Shown one piece after another: positions 1 through 9,733 of a DNA stretch of 64,000 nt (its first letter is position 1; each line of letters opens with the position of its first letter). Both the position numbers and the translations under genes were made by a program. Location of the stretch: the NCBI RefSeq assembly GCF_004804275.1, contig NZ_STGI01000006.1, positions 62,001 through 126,000 on the forward strand. The letters are read 5' to 3'. This stretch comes from Herbaspirillum sp. ST 5-3 (lineage in GTDB: Bacteria > Pseudomonadota > Gammaproteobacteria > Burkholderiales > Burkholderiaceae_D). The notes beneath the pieces were generated by a model. The model searched no databases and was not told the DNA's origin. It worked only from the letters and a program-made list of their open reading frames with translations.

Positions 1-1081
1 ACAGCGCCAACGCTTGCAGTGTGTTGTAGACGCCGAGCGCACTGCCCTTCGCGGCCGGCGGCGCCATGCGGGATACCAGTGAAGGCTGGGTCGCTTCCAG
101 GATGTTGAACGCGACGAAGAATGCCAGCAGCAACAGGACCAGCACCGACCAGTGCATGGAAGCCGGCCGGGACATGAAAGCCCACAGCCCGACCTGCACC
201 AGTGCCAGCAGGGCAATGGCGCCCAGGAATACCTGTTTCATCTTGCCGCGCTTTTCGCCGACGAAGACAAAGGGCAGCATCAGCGCAACCGACACGACCA
301 TGATCGGAAGATACAGCTTCCAATGGCCCGCAACCGGCAGGCCCATGTACTGCACAATGGCCGACGGCACCACCACGAACATCGACATTTGCGCCACATG
401 CAGCGCGAATACGCCATAGTTCAGGCGCGCCAGCTCGCGATCGGCCAGCACCTCGGAGAACGGGACTTCCTTCGCATGAATCTTTTGCGGCGCCGGCGGC
501 ACGATATACAGAACAACAAGAATGGCAATACAGGAAAGAATGCCGGTCAGTGCGAAGATGCCGCCCATCCCGATCAGGCGATACATCACCGGCGCGGCGA
601 CCATGGAGATTGCGAAGGTCAGTCCGATCGAGCCGCCGACCATCGCCATCGCCTTGGTGCGATGCTCGTCCCTTGTCGCATCCGCAATGAATGCGGTGAC
701 CGCCGCGGAGATCGCGCCGGCTCCCTGCACGGCGCGGCCGACGATCACCCAGGTGAGCGTGTGTGCCGACGCGGCGATAAAGGAACCGAGCGCAAACAGG
801 ACCAGGCCGATGATGATGATGGGCTTGCGCCCATATTTATCTGAGGCAATGCCGAACGGGATCTGTCCGAAGGACTGCGTCAAGCCATAAATTCCCATTG
901 CTAAACCGACCATCGCCGCGCTTTCGCCGCCGGGAAGTGTCTTTGCGTGCACGGCGAAGACAGGCAGGATCAGGAACATGCCGAGCATGCGCAGCGCGAA
1001 AATCGATGCCAGTGACAGACTGGAACGGATTTCCATGGGGGTCATGCGACTGCTCGGGTCGACGGATGAAGAGGTGGGCAT
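1..1081 (-). CDS. MFS transporter, YajR-like (3' end outside window)
   Basis: The reading frame is open from the ATG at 1081 to the window edge, giving the first 360 residues of a membrane protein. The N-terminal helix carries FALRMLGMFLILPVF and is followed by the loop motif DKYGRKP at about residues 81-87. That is the major facilitator motif A between helices 2 and 3, and the first part resembles the E. coli YajR group. Hydrophobic segments recur through the visible part, consistent with a 12-helix inner-membrane proton-driven exporter. In-frame ATGs at 1045 and 1036 are alternative starts, and none has a strong ribosome-binding site. The substrate cannot be told. The gene is divergent from uvrA. 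Confidence 0.85.
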   Translation of the reverse strand, partial: MPTSSSVDPSSRMTPMEIRSSLSLASIFALRMLGMFLILPVFAVHAKTLPGGESAAMVGLAMGIYGLTQSFGQIPFGIASDKYGRKPIIIIGLVLFALGSFIAASAHTLTWVIVGRAVQGAGAISAAVTAFIADATRDEHRTKAMAMVGGSIGLTFAISMVAAPVMYRLIGMGGIFALTGILSCIAILVVLYIVPPAPQKIHAKEVPFSEVLADRELARLNYGVFALHVAQMSMFVVVPSAIVQYMGLPVAGHWKLYLPIMVVSVALMLPFVFVGEKRGKMKQVFLGAIALLALVQVGLWAFMSRPASMHWSVLVLLLLAFFVAFNILEATQPSLVSRMAPPAAKGSALGVYNTLQALAL

Positions 1082-1156
1082 GGTGCTCTGGAAGGGTTGA
1101 ACCTGAAGATACGATGGACTTTAAAACCCGTTATAGTATCAGGTTGACCCGTTTCG

Positions 1157-1213
1157 GCGCCTGTATCGGCAGGAAACATCCCGCTTGGGAATGCTTCCTG
1201 CCGATACAGGCGC
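1157..1213. repeat. Perfect 19-bp inverted repeat upstream of uvrA
   Basis: The arms at 1157-1175 and 1195-1213 are exact reverse complements (left arm GCGCCTGTATCGGCAGGAA), with a 19-nt spacer that can itself partly pair (CATCCC/GGGAATG). The element lies between the divergent MFS and uvrA starts, ending 23 nt before the uvrA ATG. It has no T-run and cannot be the terminator of either divergent gene. It could be an RNA hairpin in the uvrA leader, a DNA cruciform or operator, or a short dispersed palindromic repeat. Confidence 0.85.
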
Positions 1214-1236
1214 TCAGCTCTCGTTGAAAGCAGTTC

Positions 1237-4089
1237 ATGGAAGAAATAAGAATTCGCGGCGCACGTACACACAATCTGAAAAACATCAACCTGGAATTGC
1301 CTCGCAACCAATTGATTGTCATTACAGGTCTGTCCGGCTCCGGCAAGTCCTCGCTCGCCTTCGATACCTTGTACGCGGAAGGCCAGCGGCGCTATGTCGA
1401 GTCGCTTTCAGCCTATGCGCGCCAGTTCCTGCAGCTGATGGAAAAGCCCGATGTCGACCTGATCGAAGGCTTGTCGCCGGCGATCTCCATCGAACAGAAG
1501 GCCACCTCGCACAACCCGCGTTCGACAGTCGGCACCGTGACCGAAATCCACGACTACCTGCGCCTGCTGTATGCGCGCGTCGGCACACCGTATTGCCCGG
1601 ACCATCCGGAAAATCCGCTCGCGGCGCAATCCGTTTCGCAGATGGTCGATGCCGTGCTGGCAATGCCGGAGGATACCAAACTGATGATCCTCGCGCCCGT
1701 CGTCGCCAACCGCAAGGGGGAACATGTCGACTTGTTCGAAGACATGCAGGCACAGGGCTTTGTCCGCTTCCGCATCCAGAGCGGCACGCATGCGGCGCGC
1801 ATCTATGAAGTCGACGACCTGCCGAAACTGAAGAAGACCGAGAAGCACACGATCGACGTCGTGATCGACCGCCTGAAGATCAAGGCCGATGTGAAGCAGC
1901 GGCTCGCGGAGAGTTTCGAGACCGCATTGCGCCTGGCGGAAGGCCGTGCCATTGCCCTCGAAATGGACAGCGGCAAGGAGCATCTTTTCTCCAACAGGTT
2001 CGCCTGCCCGACCTGCGGCTACGCATTGCAGGAACTCGAGCCGCGCCTGTTCTCCTTCAACAACCCGATGGGCGCCTGCCCGGAATGCGACGGCCTCGGT
2101 CACATCGAGTTCTTCGATCCGAAGCGCATTGTAGCCTTCCCCAACCTGTCGCTCGCGAGCGGTGCGATCAAGGGCTGGGACCGGCGCAACCAATTCTATT
2201 TCCAGATGCTGTCGAACCTCGCGGAACACTATGCGTTCGATCTGGACATCCCGTTCGAGAAACTGCCCGAGCAGGCGCAGCATGCAGTGCTGTACGGCTC
2301 AGGCCGCCAGACGATTCCCTTCACCTACATCAACGAGCGCGGCCGTGCGGTCGTGCGCGAACATACTTTCGAAGGCGTCGTGAACAATCTGCAGCGGCGC
2401 TATCGCGAGACTGATTCGATCGCCGTAAAGGAAGAGCTGGCAAAGTTCATCAATCAGAAGGAATGCCCATCCTGCAAAGGCGCTCGCCTGCGCATCGAAG
2501 CGCGGCATGTGAAAGTCGGTACCGGCAAGCAGCAGCGCTCGATCTACGAGATCGCGGCAACGCCATTGCGCGACACGCTGGAGTTTTTCGACAAGCTGAA
2601 GCTGACCGGTGCGAAAAAGGAAATCGCCGACCGCATCATCAAGGAAATCATATCGCGCCTGAAATTCCTGAATAACGTCGGCCTCGATTACCTGTCGCTG
2701 GAGCGCAGCGCAGATACCTTGTCCGGCGGCGAGGCGCAGCGCATCCGTCTTGCGTCGCAGATCGGCTCCGGCCTGACCGGCGTGATGTATGTGCTCGACG
2801 AGCCCTCCATCGGTCTTCATCAGCGCGACAATGACCGCCTGATCAACACCTTGAAGCATTTGCGCGATATCGGCAACAGCGTGCTGGTGGTCGAACACGA
2901 CGAGGATGCCATCCGATGCGCGGACTACATCGTCGACATGGGCATCGGCGCCGGCGTGCATGGCGGCGAGGTCATTGCCAAGGGGCCGCTCAAAGACATC
3001 CTGAAGAACAAGAAATCGCTGACAGCCAAGTATCTGAATGGCTCGCTCACCATTCACATGCCGAAGAAGCGCACGCCGCCCGATCCGGAGCGGCAACTGG
3101 TGATCAGCGGCGCATCCGGCAACAATCTGAAAAGCGTGACGCTGGAGCTGCCTGTCGGTCTGCTGACCTGCATCACCGGCGTTTCCGGTTCGGGCAAATC
3201 CACGCTCATCAATGACACCTTGTACCACGCTGCCGCACGGCATTTGTACGGCTCCCAGACTGAGCCGGCCGCATATGAATCGATCAGCGGACTGGAACAT
3301 TTCGACAAGGTGATCTCGGTCGACCAGGCGCCGATCGGCCGCACGCCACGCTCCAATCCGGCGACTTATACAGGTGTGTTCACGCCGATCCGCGATTTGT
3401 TCTCGACGGTGCCGACGGCCAAGGAACGCGGATACAGTGCCGGCCGCTTCTCTTTCAACGTCAAGGGTGGGCGCTGCGAAGCCTGCCAGGGCGACGGCGT
3501 GATCAAGGTTGAAATGCATTTCCTTCCGGACGTGTATGTGCCGTGCGATGTATGCCATGGCAAGCGCTACAACCGCGAGACGCTGGAAGTGCAGTACAAG
3601 GGGAAGAATATCCACGAAGTGCTGGAGATGACGGTCGAGGAAGGTTTCGAATTCTTCAAGCCGGTACCGGTCGTCGCGCGCAAGCTGCAGACGCTGCTTG
3701 ACGTGGGCCTCGGCTACATCCGTCTCGGTCAGAGCGCGACCACGTTATCCGGCGGCGAAGCGCAGCGCGTCAAGCTCTCGCTGGAATTGTCCAAGCGCGA
3801 TACCGGCCGCACGCTCTATATCCTGGATGAGCCGACCACCGGCCTGCACTTCCATGACATCGATCTGTTGCTGAAAGTGATTCATCGTCTGCGCGATCAG
3901 GGCAACACCGTGGTTATCATCGAGCACAACCTGGATGTGATCAAAACTGCCGACTGGATCATCGACCTGGGGCCGGAGGGCGGCGCCGGCGGCGGACAGA
4001 TCATCGCGACCGGTACGCCGGAAGATGTGGCGAAGACGCCGGTGAGCTTTACCGGCCAGTATCTGGCGCCGATGCTCAAGAAGAAATAA
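1237..4089 (+). CDS. uvrA: Excinuclease ABC subunit A
   Basis: UvrA is the damage-recognition ATPase of nucleotide excision repair. It dimerises and loads UvrB on lesions. At 950 residues it has the usual family length. The first ATPase shows Walker [10 protein letters not shown] at 31-39 and signature [12 protein letters not shown] near 494. The second shows GVSGSGKST near 647, [12 protein letters not shown] near 837 and Walker [10 protein letters not shown] near 860. Zinc-binding CPTC/CPEC pairs lie near 256 and 279, and CEAC/CDVC near 746 and 769. Acylphosphatase follows 15 bp downstream. No convincing LexA box was seen upstream, only the 19-bp inverted repeat. Confidence 0.98.
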   Translation: MEEIRIRGARTHNLKNINLELPRNQLIVITGLSGSGKSSLAFDTLYAEGQRRYVESLSAYARQFLQLMEKPDVDLIEGLSPAISIEQKATSHNPRSTVGTVTEIHDYLRLLYARVGTPYCPDHPENPLAAQSVSQMVDAVLAMPEDTKLMILAPVVANRKGEHVDLFEDMQAQGFVRFRIQSGTHAARIYEVDDLPKLKKTEKHTIDVVIDRLKIKADVKQRLAESFETALRLAEGRAIALEMDSGKEHLFSNRFACPTCGYALQELEPRLFSFNNPMGACPECDGLGHIEFFDPKRIVAFPNLSLASGAIKGWDRRNQFYFQMLSNLAEHYAFDLDIPFEKLPEQAQHAVLYGSGRQTIPFTYINERGRAVVREHTFEGVVNNLQRRYRETDSIAVKEELAKFINQKECPSCKGARLRIEARHVKVGTGKQQRSIYEIAATPLRDTLEFFDKLKLTGAKKEIADRIIKEIISRLKFLNNVGLDYLSLERSADTLSGGEAQRIRLASQIGSGLTGVMYVLDEPSIGLHQRDNDRLINTLKHLRDIGNSVLVVEHDEDAIRCADYIVDMGIGAGVHGGEVIAKGPLKDILKNKKSLTAKYLNGSLTIHMPKKRTPPDPERQLVISGASGNNLKSVTLELPVGLLTCITGVSGSGKSTLINDTLYHAAARHLYGSQTEPAAYESISGLEHFDKVISVDQAPIGRTPRSNPATYTGVFTPIRDLFSTVPTAKERGYSAGRFSFNVKGGRCEACQGDGVIKVEMHFLPDVYVPCDVCHGKRYNRETLEVQYKGKNIHEVLEMTVEEGFEFFKPVPVVARKLQTLLDVGLGYIRLGQSATTLSGGEAQRVKLSLELSKRDTGRTLYILDEPTTGLHFHDIDLLLKVIHRLRDQGNTVVIIEHNLDVIKTADWIIDLGPEGGAGGGQIIATGTPEDVAKTPVSFTGQYLAPMLKKK

Positions 4090-4104
4090 GGCAAGGGAGG
4101 CAAG

Positions 4105-4383
4105 ATGGCAAAGCATCTGCGCATTGTCGGATTGGTGCAAGGTGTGGGCTATCGCGCTTCCTTTGAACGGCAGGCGCTGACCTTGAAGCTGTCGGGCTGG
4201 GTGCGCAACCGCGCGGATGGTTCGGTGGAGGCGCTCGTGCGCGGAAGCCCGGACGCGATTGAAAAAATCGTCGCCTGGGCCAGGCGCGGACCGCCAGCGG
4301 CTCAGGTACGCGATGTTGCGATTACCGATATCAAGGACGAAGTCGTGCCTGAAGAAGGCTTTGACGTGCTGCCTACACACTAG
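4105..4383 (+). CDS. acyP: Acylphosphatase
   Basis: This is a small cytosolic enzyme that hydrolyses carboxyl-phosphate bonds in acylphosphates. Its 92 residues match the family. The phosphate-binding loop GLVQGVGYR supplies the catalytic arginine at residue 17, and GWVRNRADGSV supplies the catalytic asparagine at residue 35. An AAGGGAGG-type ribosome-binding site precedes the ATG. It starts 15 bp after uvrA and is probably co-transcribed with it. It ends 15 bp from the convergent AEC permease gene. The physiological substrate is unknown, as for most bacterial acylphosphatases. Confidence 0.95.
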   Translation: MAKHLRIVGLVQGVGYRASFERQALTLKLSGWVRNRADGSVEALVRGSPDAIEKIVAWARRGPPAAQVRDVAITDIKDEVVPEEGFDVLPTH

Positions 4384-4398
4384 CAAGCTGCCTGTCGC

Positions 4399-5307
4399 TC
4401 AGGCACGCATTCCCATCCACAGGCCCGCAGGCACGAATGCCAGCGCGGCGAGATTCCCCAGCAGGACAATCGACGCCACCTTGTCCGGTTCCTGCTTGTA
4501 TTGTTCGGCCACCATGAAACAGAACACCGCCGGCGGCAAGGCTGCAAAGAGATACATCTGACCGCGCTGCATCGGTGTCAGGCTCAGCACACCATCCAGC
4601 AACCATGCAACGATCAATCCTGCCAGCGGGCACACGATGGCACCCGCCAGACCGATATGCCAGCTCTTGAAATTCACATCGAGCATGCGCACGCCGAGCG
4701 CAAACAGCATGATCGGAATGCAAGCGTCGCCCAGCATTTTCAACGCCTGCATCAGCGGCACCGGCAAGCCGATGTGAAATACGGCGAATACCATGCCGAT
4801 CATCATCGCCAGCATCATCGGGCTGACCAGAAAGCGCCAGAATGGCGTGTGCTGATTGCGGCCGCTCTCGATGATCTTGATCCCGACGGAAAAGTAGATC
4901 AGATTGCAGGCCATGAACAGGGCCACCGCTGCCGAGAGCCCGGCCGTGCCGAATGCCAGTACTGCAAGTGGCAAACCCATGTTGCCGCAGTTGTTGTACA
5001 TCATCGGCGGCACGAAGCTGCGCGGATCATAACCAAGCAATCGCGCAACCGGCCATGCCAGCAGCCCGGAGCCGAGAGAAATCAGCACGCCGGCCAGGAT
5101 CAGCGTTCCGTTCTGCGCCAGGTCGAACTCTTTTGCCGCCAGCGCAGTGAATACGAGGAGAGGACACAGCACATCCATGCTGACGCGATTGACGGCGTTC
5201 ATGTCCGACTTGACGCTGTCGCCACGCAAGCGCGCGTATCCGTAACCAAGACCGATGATGATGAAGACCGGCAGGATAATGCCGAGGATGCGTTCAAAAA
5301 CTTGCAT
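4399..5307 (-). CDS. AEC-family (auxin efflux carrier-like) permease
   Basis: The protein has 302 residues and about ten hydrophobic segments, beginning ILGIILPVFIIIGLGYGYAR, typical of the AEC transporter family. The family's characteristic mid-protein stretch NNCGNMGLPLA is present. Members export or exchange organic acids such as malate in bacteria, but specificity cannot be read here. The start at 5307 gives a normal N-terminus; a longer frame to 5397 would add about 30 non-conserved residues. It lies convergent with acyP and downstream of the antiporter gene on the same strand, across a 139-bp gap. Confidence 0.88.
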   Translation of the reverse strand: MQVFERILGIILPVFIIIGLGYGYARLRGDSVKSDMNAVNRVSMDVLCPLLVFTALAAKEFDLAQNGTLILAGVLISLGSGLLAWPVARLLGYDPRSFVPPMMYNNCGNMGLPLAVLAFGTAGLSAAVALFMACNLIYFSVGIKIIESGRNQHTPFWRFLVSPMMLAMMIGMVFAVFHIGLPVPLMQALKMLGDACIPIMLFALGVRMLDVNFKSWHIGLAGAIVCPLAGLIVAWLLDGVLSLTPMQRGQMYLFAALPPAVFCFMVAEQYKQEPDKVASIVLLGNLAALAFVPAGLWMGMRA

Positions 5308-5446
5308 GGGGAGATTCTTTCGATCAAAGCTGCTGCCTGCAGCATTGTAGCGAGATATGCGCAATCGCGTTTTCTGTGCAGCAATCGAAAGAAGCAATGG
5401 CTGGTTTGCTAATGCGAGGGCAAGTTCGATGAGGTATAGGGCAGCG

Positions 5447-7432
5447 TCATTTCAGCAAACGCTCCTCTGCCCGAACAACACTCTCGCTGGCTCCGCGCAA
5501 GACCACGATGTCGCCGACATGCAGGATTGTTTCCGGCGTAACCTCGACACGGCTCTTGCCGCGTCGCACGATCGACACCTCGGCGCCGAGCTCGCCCAGT
5601 TTCAGCGCCGTGAGTGATTTTCCGACGGACTTCGCGCCTTCGGGTACGGTCACGGAATGCAGCCGCACATGCATATGGTCCGCGTCTTCCGGCGCATCGC
5701 TGGCGCCGTGAAAATAACCGCGAAGCGAGGCATAGCGTTCGTCACGCGCCGCCTGCACGCGATGAACGACGCGCCGCAGCGGCACACCCAGCATCACAAG
5801 TGCATGCGACGCCAGCATCAGGCTGCCCTCGATCGCTTCCGGCACCACTTCCGCCGCACCGGCCTCGCGCAATTTGTCGAGATCGGAATCGTCGTGGCTG
5901 CGCACGATGACCGGCAACGCGGGCGCCAGCTCATGGGCAAAATGCAGGACTTTGAGTGCGGACGGCGTGCTCGCATAGGTAACAACCAAAGCAGCAGCAC
6001 GATGAATGCCGGCGGCAACAAGACTCTCGCGGCGCGCGGCATCGCCATACGACACATTGGCACCGGCGGCCTGCGCCTCACGCACGCGGTCGGGGTCGAG
6101 ATCCAGCGCGTGATAGGGAATGTGTTCTTCCTCCAGCAGCTTGGCCAGGCTCTGGCCGCTGCGACCGAAACCGGCGATCAATACATGCTTTTGCGTACTC
6201 ATGGTGCGGGTCGCAATTTGCGTCAACGCAAGCGACTGCATCATCCACTCGTTGGCGGACAGCTTCAACACGATGGCATCGGACTTGGCGATGATGAACG
6301 GCGCAGCGAGCATCGACAACACCATCGACGCCAGGATCAACTGGATCAGCAAGGGATCCATCAGCTTCAATCCTCCAGCCTGGTTCAGCAGGACGAAACC
6401 GAATTCGCCGGCCTGCGCCAGGCCCAGGCCGGTGCGCAAGGCCACGCCCGTCGATTGCCCGAACAGCTTGGTCAACATCGCGATCAGGCCGAATTTGAGC
6501 AGCACCGGGCCGATCAGGAGCAGCAGCACCAGCCACCAGTTTTCCATCACCAGCCGCATGTTGAGCAACATGCCGACCGTAATGAAGAACAAACCCAGCA
6601 GTACATCGCGGAAGGGTTTGATGTCTTCTTCCACCTGGTGCTTGTACTCGGTTTCCGAGATCAGCATGCCGGCAACGAAGGCACCCAGCGCGAGCGACAG
6701 GCCAGCCTGTTCCGTGATCCATGCCGCACCCAGCGTGATGAGCAGGAGGTTGAGCATGAACAGTTCCTGCGAGCGGCGCTTGACGACGATGTGAAACCAG
6801 CTGCGCATCAGGCGCTGTCCGATCACCAGCAGCAAGACCAGCACGACGCCGGCCTTCATTGCAGCCAATGCAAGCGTGACGAGAAGGTCTTCGGTATTCA
6901 TGGCCAGCGCCGGTACCAGAATCAGCAGCGGCACCACGGCGATATCCTGGAACAGCAGGATGCCGACGATCTGCCGGCCATGCTGGCTGTCCAGCTCCAG
7001 CCTCTCGGTCAGCATCTTCGAAACGATCGCTGTCGAAGACATCGCCAGCGCGCCGCCGACCGCGAACGCCGCGCGCCAGCTGATGTTAGACAGTTGCGGC
7101 AACAAGTGCGCAGTGAGCCATCCGAACAACATGGTAGCCAGCAGCGTCAGCAGCACCTGCGCCATGCCAAGGCCGAACACGGTCTTGCGCATCGATGACA
7201 GCTTCGGTAGCGAAAACTCAAGGCCGATCGAGAACATGAGAAACACCACGCCGAATTCGGCCAGCTTGTTGGTCGTCTCGGTTTCATGGACCATGCCAAA
7301 ACCGTAGGGCCCGACGACGACGCCGACAAGCAGGTAGCCGAGCATGGGCGGCAGATGCATCATGCGAAATGCCACCACGCCGAGCACGCCGGCGCTTAGT
7401 AGAATAAGCGTGAGTTCGAGAGCCGAAAACAT
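5447..7432 (-). CDS. Monovalent cation:proton antiporter-2 family protein (KefB/YbaL-like)
   Basis: The 661-residue protein has a 12-helix CPA2 exchanger domain (about 1-380). It is followed by a cytosolic TrkA-N/RCK nucleotide-binding domain starting VLIAGFGRSGQSLAKLL near 420, and a C-terminal TrkA-C-like domain. Early motifs such as GYLLVGVVVGP and FLMFSIGLEFSL are typical of KefB and YbaL. It probably performs K+ or Na+/H+ exchange controlled by nucleotide binding. Whether it is glutathione-gated like KefB/KefC cannot be told. It is divergent from kdsD, a neighbourhood often seen in betaproteobacteria. Confidence 0.9.
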   Translation of the reverse strand: MFSALELTLILLSAGVLGVVAFRMMHLPPMLGYLLVGVVVGPYGFGMVHETETTNKLAEFGVVFLMFSIGLEFSLPKLSSMRKTVFGLGMAQVLLTLLATMLFGWLTAHLLPQLSNISWRAAFAVGGALAMSSTAIVSKMLTERLELDSQHGRQIVGILLFQDIAVVPLLILVPALAMNTEDLLVTLALAAMKAGVVLVLLLVIGQRLMRSWFHIVVKRRSQELFMLNLLLITLGAAWITEQAGLSLALGAFVAGMLISETEYKHQVEEDIKPFRDVLLGLFFITVGMLLNMRLVMENWWLVLLLLIGPVLLKFGLIAMLTKLFGQSTGVALRTGLGLAQAGEFGFVLLNQAGGLKLMDPLLIQLILASMVLSMLAAPFIIAKSDAIVLKLSANEWMMQSLALTQIATRTMSTQKHVLIAGFGRSGQSLAKLLEEEHIPYHALDLDPDRVREAQAAGANVSYGDAARRESLVAAGIHRAAALVVTYASTPSALKVLHFAHELAPALPVIVRSHDDSDLDKLREAGAAEVVPEAIEGSLMLASHALVMLGVPLRRVVHRVQAARDERYASLRGYFHGASDAPEDADHMHVRLHSVTVPEGAKSVGKSLTALKLGELGAEVSIVRRGKSRVEVTPETILHVGDIVVLRGASESVVRAEERLLK

Positions 7433-7536
7433 GGGTTATGAAAAATGCATCGAAACGCGGCGTCGTTTTTTCGCTTTGGCTGGCTCGACACAGATTTTTG
7501 TTATGACTGGCAGATTTTTTGCTTTCACAATTCGTT

Positions 7537-7542
7537 TATACT
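7537..7542 (+). promoter_or_regulatory. -10-like element of kdsD, possible leaderless start
   Basis: TATACT at 7537-7542 lies seven bases before the kdsD ATG at 7549, so a transcript from it would begin at or next to the A of the start codon. No good -35 hexamer is visible at 17 bp and no Shine-Dalgarno sequence fits between them. The element may be a weak or activated promoter. Confidence 0.4.
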
Positions 7543-7548
7543 TCCCGC

Positions 7549-8577
7549 ATGAGTGTAACCGATGCAAAATCCCCGCCGGAAGCTTTTGATACAAAAAGCG
7601 CAAAACGCGCGCTGGATCTCGCCTGCGAAACGCTGCAGATCGAAGCGGACGCGATTCTCGCGCTGAAAAACCGACTTTCCGGCAACCCGGGCGACAGCTT
7701 CTTGCAAGCCGTCGCATTGTTATTGCAATGTCATGGCCGCGTCGTGGTTTCCGGCATTGGCAAGTCGGGCCATATTGCCCGCAAGATTGCAGCCACCCTT
7801 GCCTCGACCGGAACGCCGGCACTATTCGTGCATGCCGCCGAGGCGCTGCACGGCGACCTTGGCATGATCACCCAGAACGACGTGCTGATCGCCATTTCCA
7901 ATTCCGGCGAAGCGGCAGAATTCATCTCGATCATCCCGATCATCAGACGCATGGGCGCAAAGCTCGTGGCGATCACCGGGAACGAGGCGTCGCGCCTGGC
8001 GCAACTTTCCGATATCCACCTGGATGCGCGCGTCGACAAGGAAGCTTGTCCGTTGAACCTCGCTCCCACGGCCAGTACCACCGTCACGCTGGCCTTGGGC
8101 GATGCGCTTGCGGTGGCATTGCTCGACGCCCGCGGTTTCCGCGAAGAGGACTTTGCCCGTTCGCACCCGGGCGGCGCGCTCGGCAGGCGGTTGCTTACCC
8201 ATGTGCGTGACGTGATGCGCAGCGGTGATGCCGTTCCCGCCGTGACCGCCGGCATCTCGCTGCCGACCGCCTTGCTTGAAATCACGAAAAAAGGCATGGC
8301 AATGACTGCCGTGGTGGACGATGCGCACAAGGTCATTGGCGTCTTCACCGACGGCGACTTGCGACGTCTGATCGAGACCGTGCAGGATTTCAGCAAGCTG
8401 ACCATGGCCGATGTCATGCATCACAATCCGCGCACGATCGGCCCGGATCAACTGGCGGTTGAAGCCGTCGAGGTGATGGAACAGTTTCGCATCAACCAGT
8501 TGCTGGTGGCGGATGCCGACGGGACATTGGTCGGCGCGCTCCATATTCATGATCTGACTCGCGCCAAGGTGATCTGA
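7549..8577 (+). CDS. kdsD: D-arabinose-5-phosphate isomerase (KpsF/GutQ family)
   Basis: This enzyme interconverts ribulose 5-phosphate and arabinose 5-phosphate, the first step toward KDO for lipopolysaccharide. Its 342 residues contain an N-terminal SIS sugar-phosphate domain with GIGKSGHIARK near 70. A pair of CBS domains follows from about residue 217. The ATG at 7549 is preferred over a TTG ten codons upstream, because it gives the normal N-terminus MSVTDAK. The stop overlaps the kdsC start (TGATG). It opens the run kdsD-kdsC-lptC-lptA-lptB-rpoN-hpf. Confidence 0.95.
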   Translation: MSVTDAKSPPEAFDTKSAKRALDLACETLQIEADAILALKNRLSGNPGDSFLQAVALLLQCHGRVVVSGIGKSGHIARKIAATLASTGTPALFVHAAEALHGDLGMITQNDVLIAISNSGEAAEFISIIPIIRRMGAKLVAITGNEASRLAQLSDIHLDARVDKEACPLNLAPTASTTVTLALGDALAVALLDARGFREEDFARSHPGGALGRRLLTHVRDVMRSGDAVPAVTAGISLPTALLEITKKGMAMTAVVDDAHKVIGVFTDGDLRRLIETVQDFSKLTMADVMHHNPRTIGPDQLAVEAVEVMEQFRINQLLVADADGTLVGALHIHDLTRAKVI

Positions 8578-9104
8578 TGCAGGACGATGCTCTCGCCAGG
8601 GCCGCGCGCATACGGCTCATGATTTTTGATGTGGATGGCATCCTGACCGACGGCAGCCTGCACTACGGCCCGAACGGCGAGATGATCAAGACCTTTAACG
8701 TGCTCGACGGGCATGGCATCAAGCTATTGCAGCAATCCGGGGTGTCAACGGCGATCATCAGTGCGCGCAAGTCGGATATCGTTGTCCGGCGTGCGTCCGA
8801 TCTCGGGATTCACCATGTTTATCAGGGCGTGCATGACAAGCGCATGGCCTTCGAGCAATTGTTGTCGGATACCGGCACTGCCCCTGAAGCATGCGGATTC
8901 ATCGGCGACGACGTGATTGACCTGCCCATCCTGTTGCGTTGCGGATTTTCCGCCAGCGTGCCGAACGCGCACAGCGAGGTGCGATCGCGCGTCCATTACC
9001 TCACGCAGGCTGGCGGTGGTCGTGGTGCGGCCCGCGAACTATGCGATTTCATCCTGCGCGCGCAAGGCAACTACGAGGCGGCGCTCGCGCCGTATCTGGC
9101 ATGA
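8577..9104 (+). CDS. kdsC: 3-deoxy-D-manno-octulosonate 8-phosphate phosphatase
   Basis: KdsC removes the phosphate from KDO 8-phosphate to give KDO for the LPS inner core. The 175-residue protein is a C0-type HAD phosphatase with the nucleophile motif FDVDGILTDG (Asp18 and Asp20) and the later motif GDDVIDLPIL for magnesium binding. It has no cap domain, as expected for this family, which works as a tetramer. Its start overlaps the kdsD stop and its stop overlaps the lptC start (ATGA), so the three are translationally coupled. Confidence 0.96.
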   Translation: MQDDALARAARIRLMIFDVDGILTDGSLHYGPNGEMIKTFNVLDGHGIKLLQQSGVSTAIISARKSDIVVRRASDLGIHHVYQGVHDKRMAFEQLLSDTGTAPEACGFIGDDVIDLPILLRCGFSASVPNAHSEVRSRVHYLTQAGGGRGAARELCDFILRAQGNYEAALAPYLA

Positions 9105-9694
9105 TCAGCGGCCGTGCGGGACTCCGCTTCCGCATATTGGCAATCGCCTTGCCAGCCATTGCACTGGCACTCGGGAGCTTCTGGCTGCTGGAGGTGATGC
9201 GCAGGTCGGCCAGCGATTTCATTCCGAATCAGGAACGCAGTGAACCGGATTTTTATGTCGAGAAATTCAGTTACGTGAAGCTGGGAAAGACTGGCAAAGT
9301 GCAATACCACTTTTCCGGCGCGAAGTTGACGCACAACCCAAAGGACGACTCCTACGACATCACACTGCCGGTCATCAACAATCTCGGCGAAGCGACGATG
9401 CCGATGACGATGCGTTCCGAACGGGCACATGTCAACAGCGATAACAGCAGGATCCAGTTGTTCAACAATGTGCAGGTCGACCGCCCCGCATCGGCGACGA
9501 GTCAGCATCTGCACGCGACTTCAGAATATCTGCTGGTCCTGCCCGACGATGAAGTGATGAAAACCGATGAGCCGGTGGAAATCACAGTCGGCGCATCCAC
9601 GCTCAGCGGCGTCGGCATGTTCGCTGACAATGCGACGCGTGAGTTCCGCCTGACCAGCAATGTTCATGGCACGTATCAAGTCCCGCAGCGTTAA
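9101..9694 (+). CDS. lptC: LPS export ABC transporter periplasmic protein LptC
   Basis: LptC is a bitopic inner-membrane protein that passes LPS from the LptB2FG extractor to the LptA bridge. The 197-residue product has one N-terminal transmembrane helix at about 7-28 (ILAIALPAIALALGSFWLLE), then a periplasmic beta-jellyroll domain. The ATG at 9101 overlaps the kdsC stop, which fixes the start; a longer upstream frame lies inside kdsC and is not real. lptA follows after 39 bp. Confidence 0.93.
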   Translation: MISGRAGLRFRILAIALPAIALALGSFWLLEVMRRSASDFIPNQERSEPDFYVEKFSYVKLGKTGKVQYHFSGAKLTHNPKDDSYDITLPVINNLGEATMPMTMRSERAHVNSDNSRIQLFNNVQVDRPASATSQHLHATSEYLLVLPDDEVMKTDEPVEITVGASTLSGVGMFADNATREFRLTSNVHGTYQVPQR

Positions 9695-9733
9695 ATCGGG
9701 ATATAACTTGAGGCACCACTTTCGAGACCATAC

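Noticed and set aside
1161-1210. Possible LexA (SOS) box upstream of uvrA
   Set aside because: CTGTAT and ATACAG occur only as distant halves of the 19-bp inverted repeat, about 37 bp apart. No CTGT-N8-ACAG site was found.
4501-5412. Long plus-strand open frames opposite real genes, here opposite the AEC permease
   Set aside because: Their products are rich in His, Gln and Arg with no family resemblance. They mirror the codon pattern of high-GC genes on the other strand, as do many similar frames elsewhere in the window.
5447-7432. Naming the antiporter KefB or KefC
   Set aside because: The CPA2 and TrkA-N domains are clear, but no glutathione-site residues or KefF/KefG partner could be confirmed, so only the family is given.
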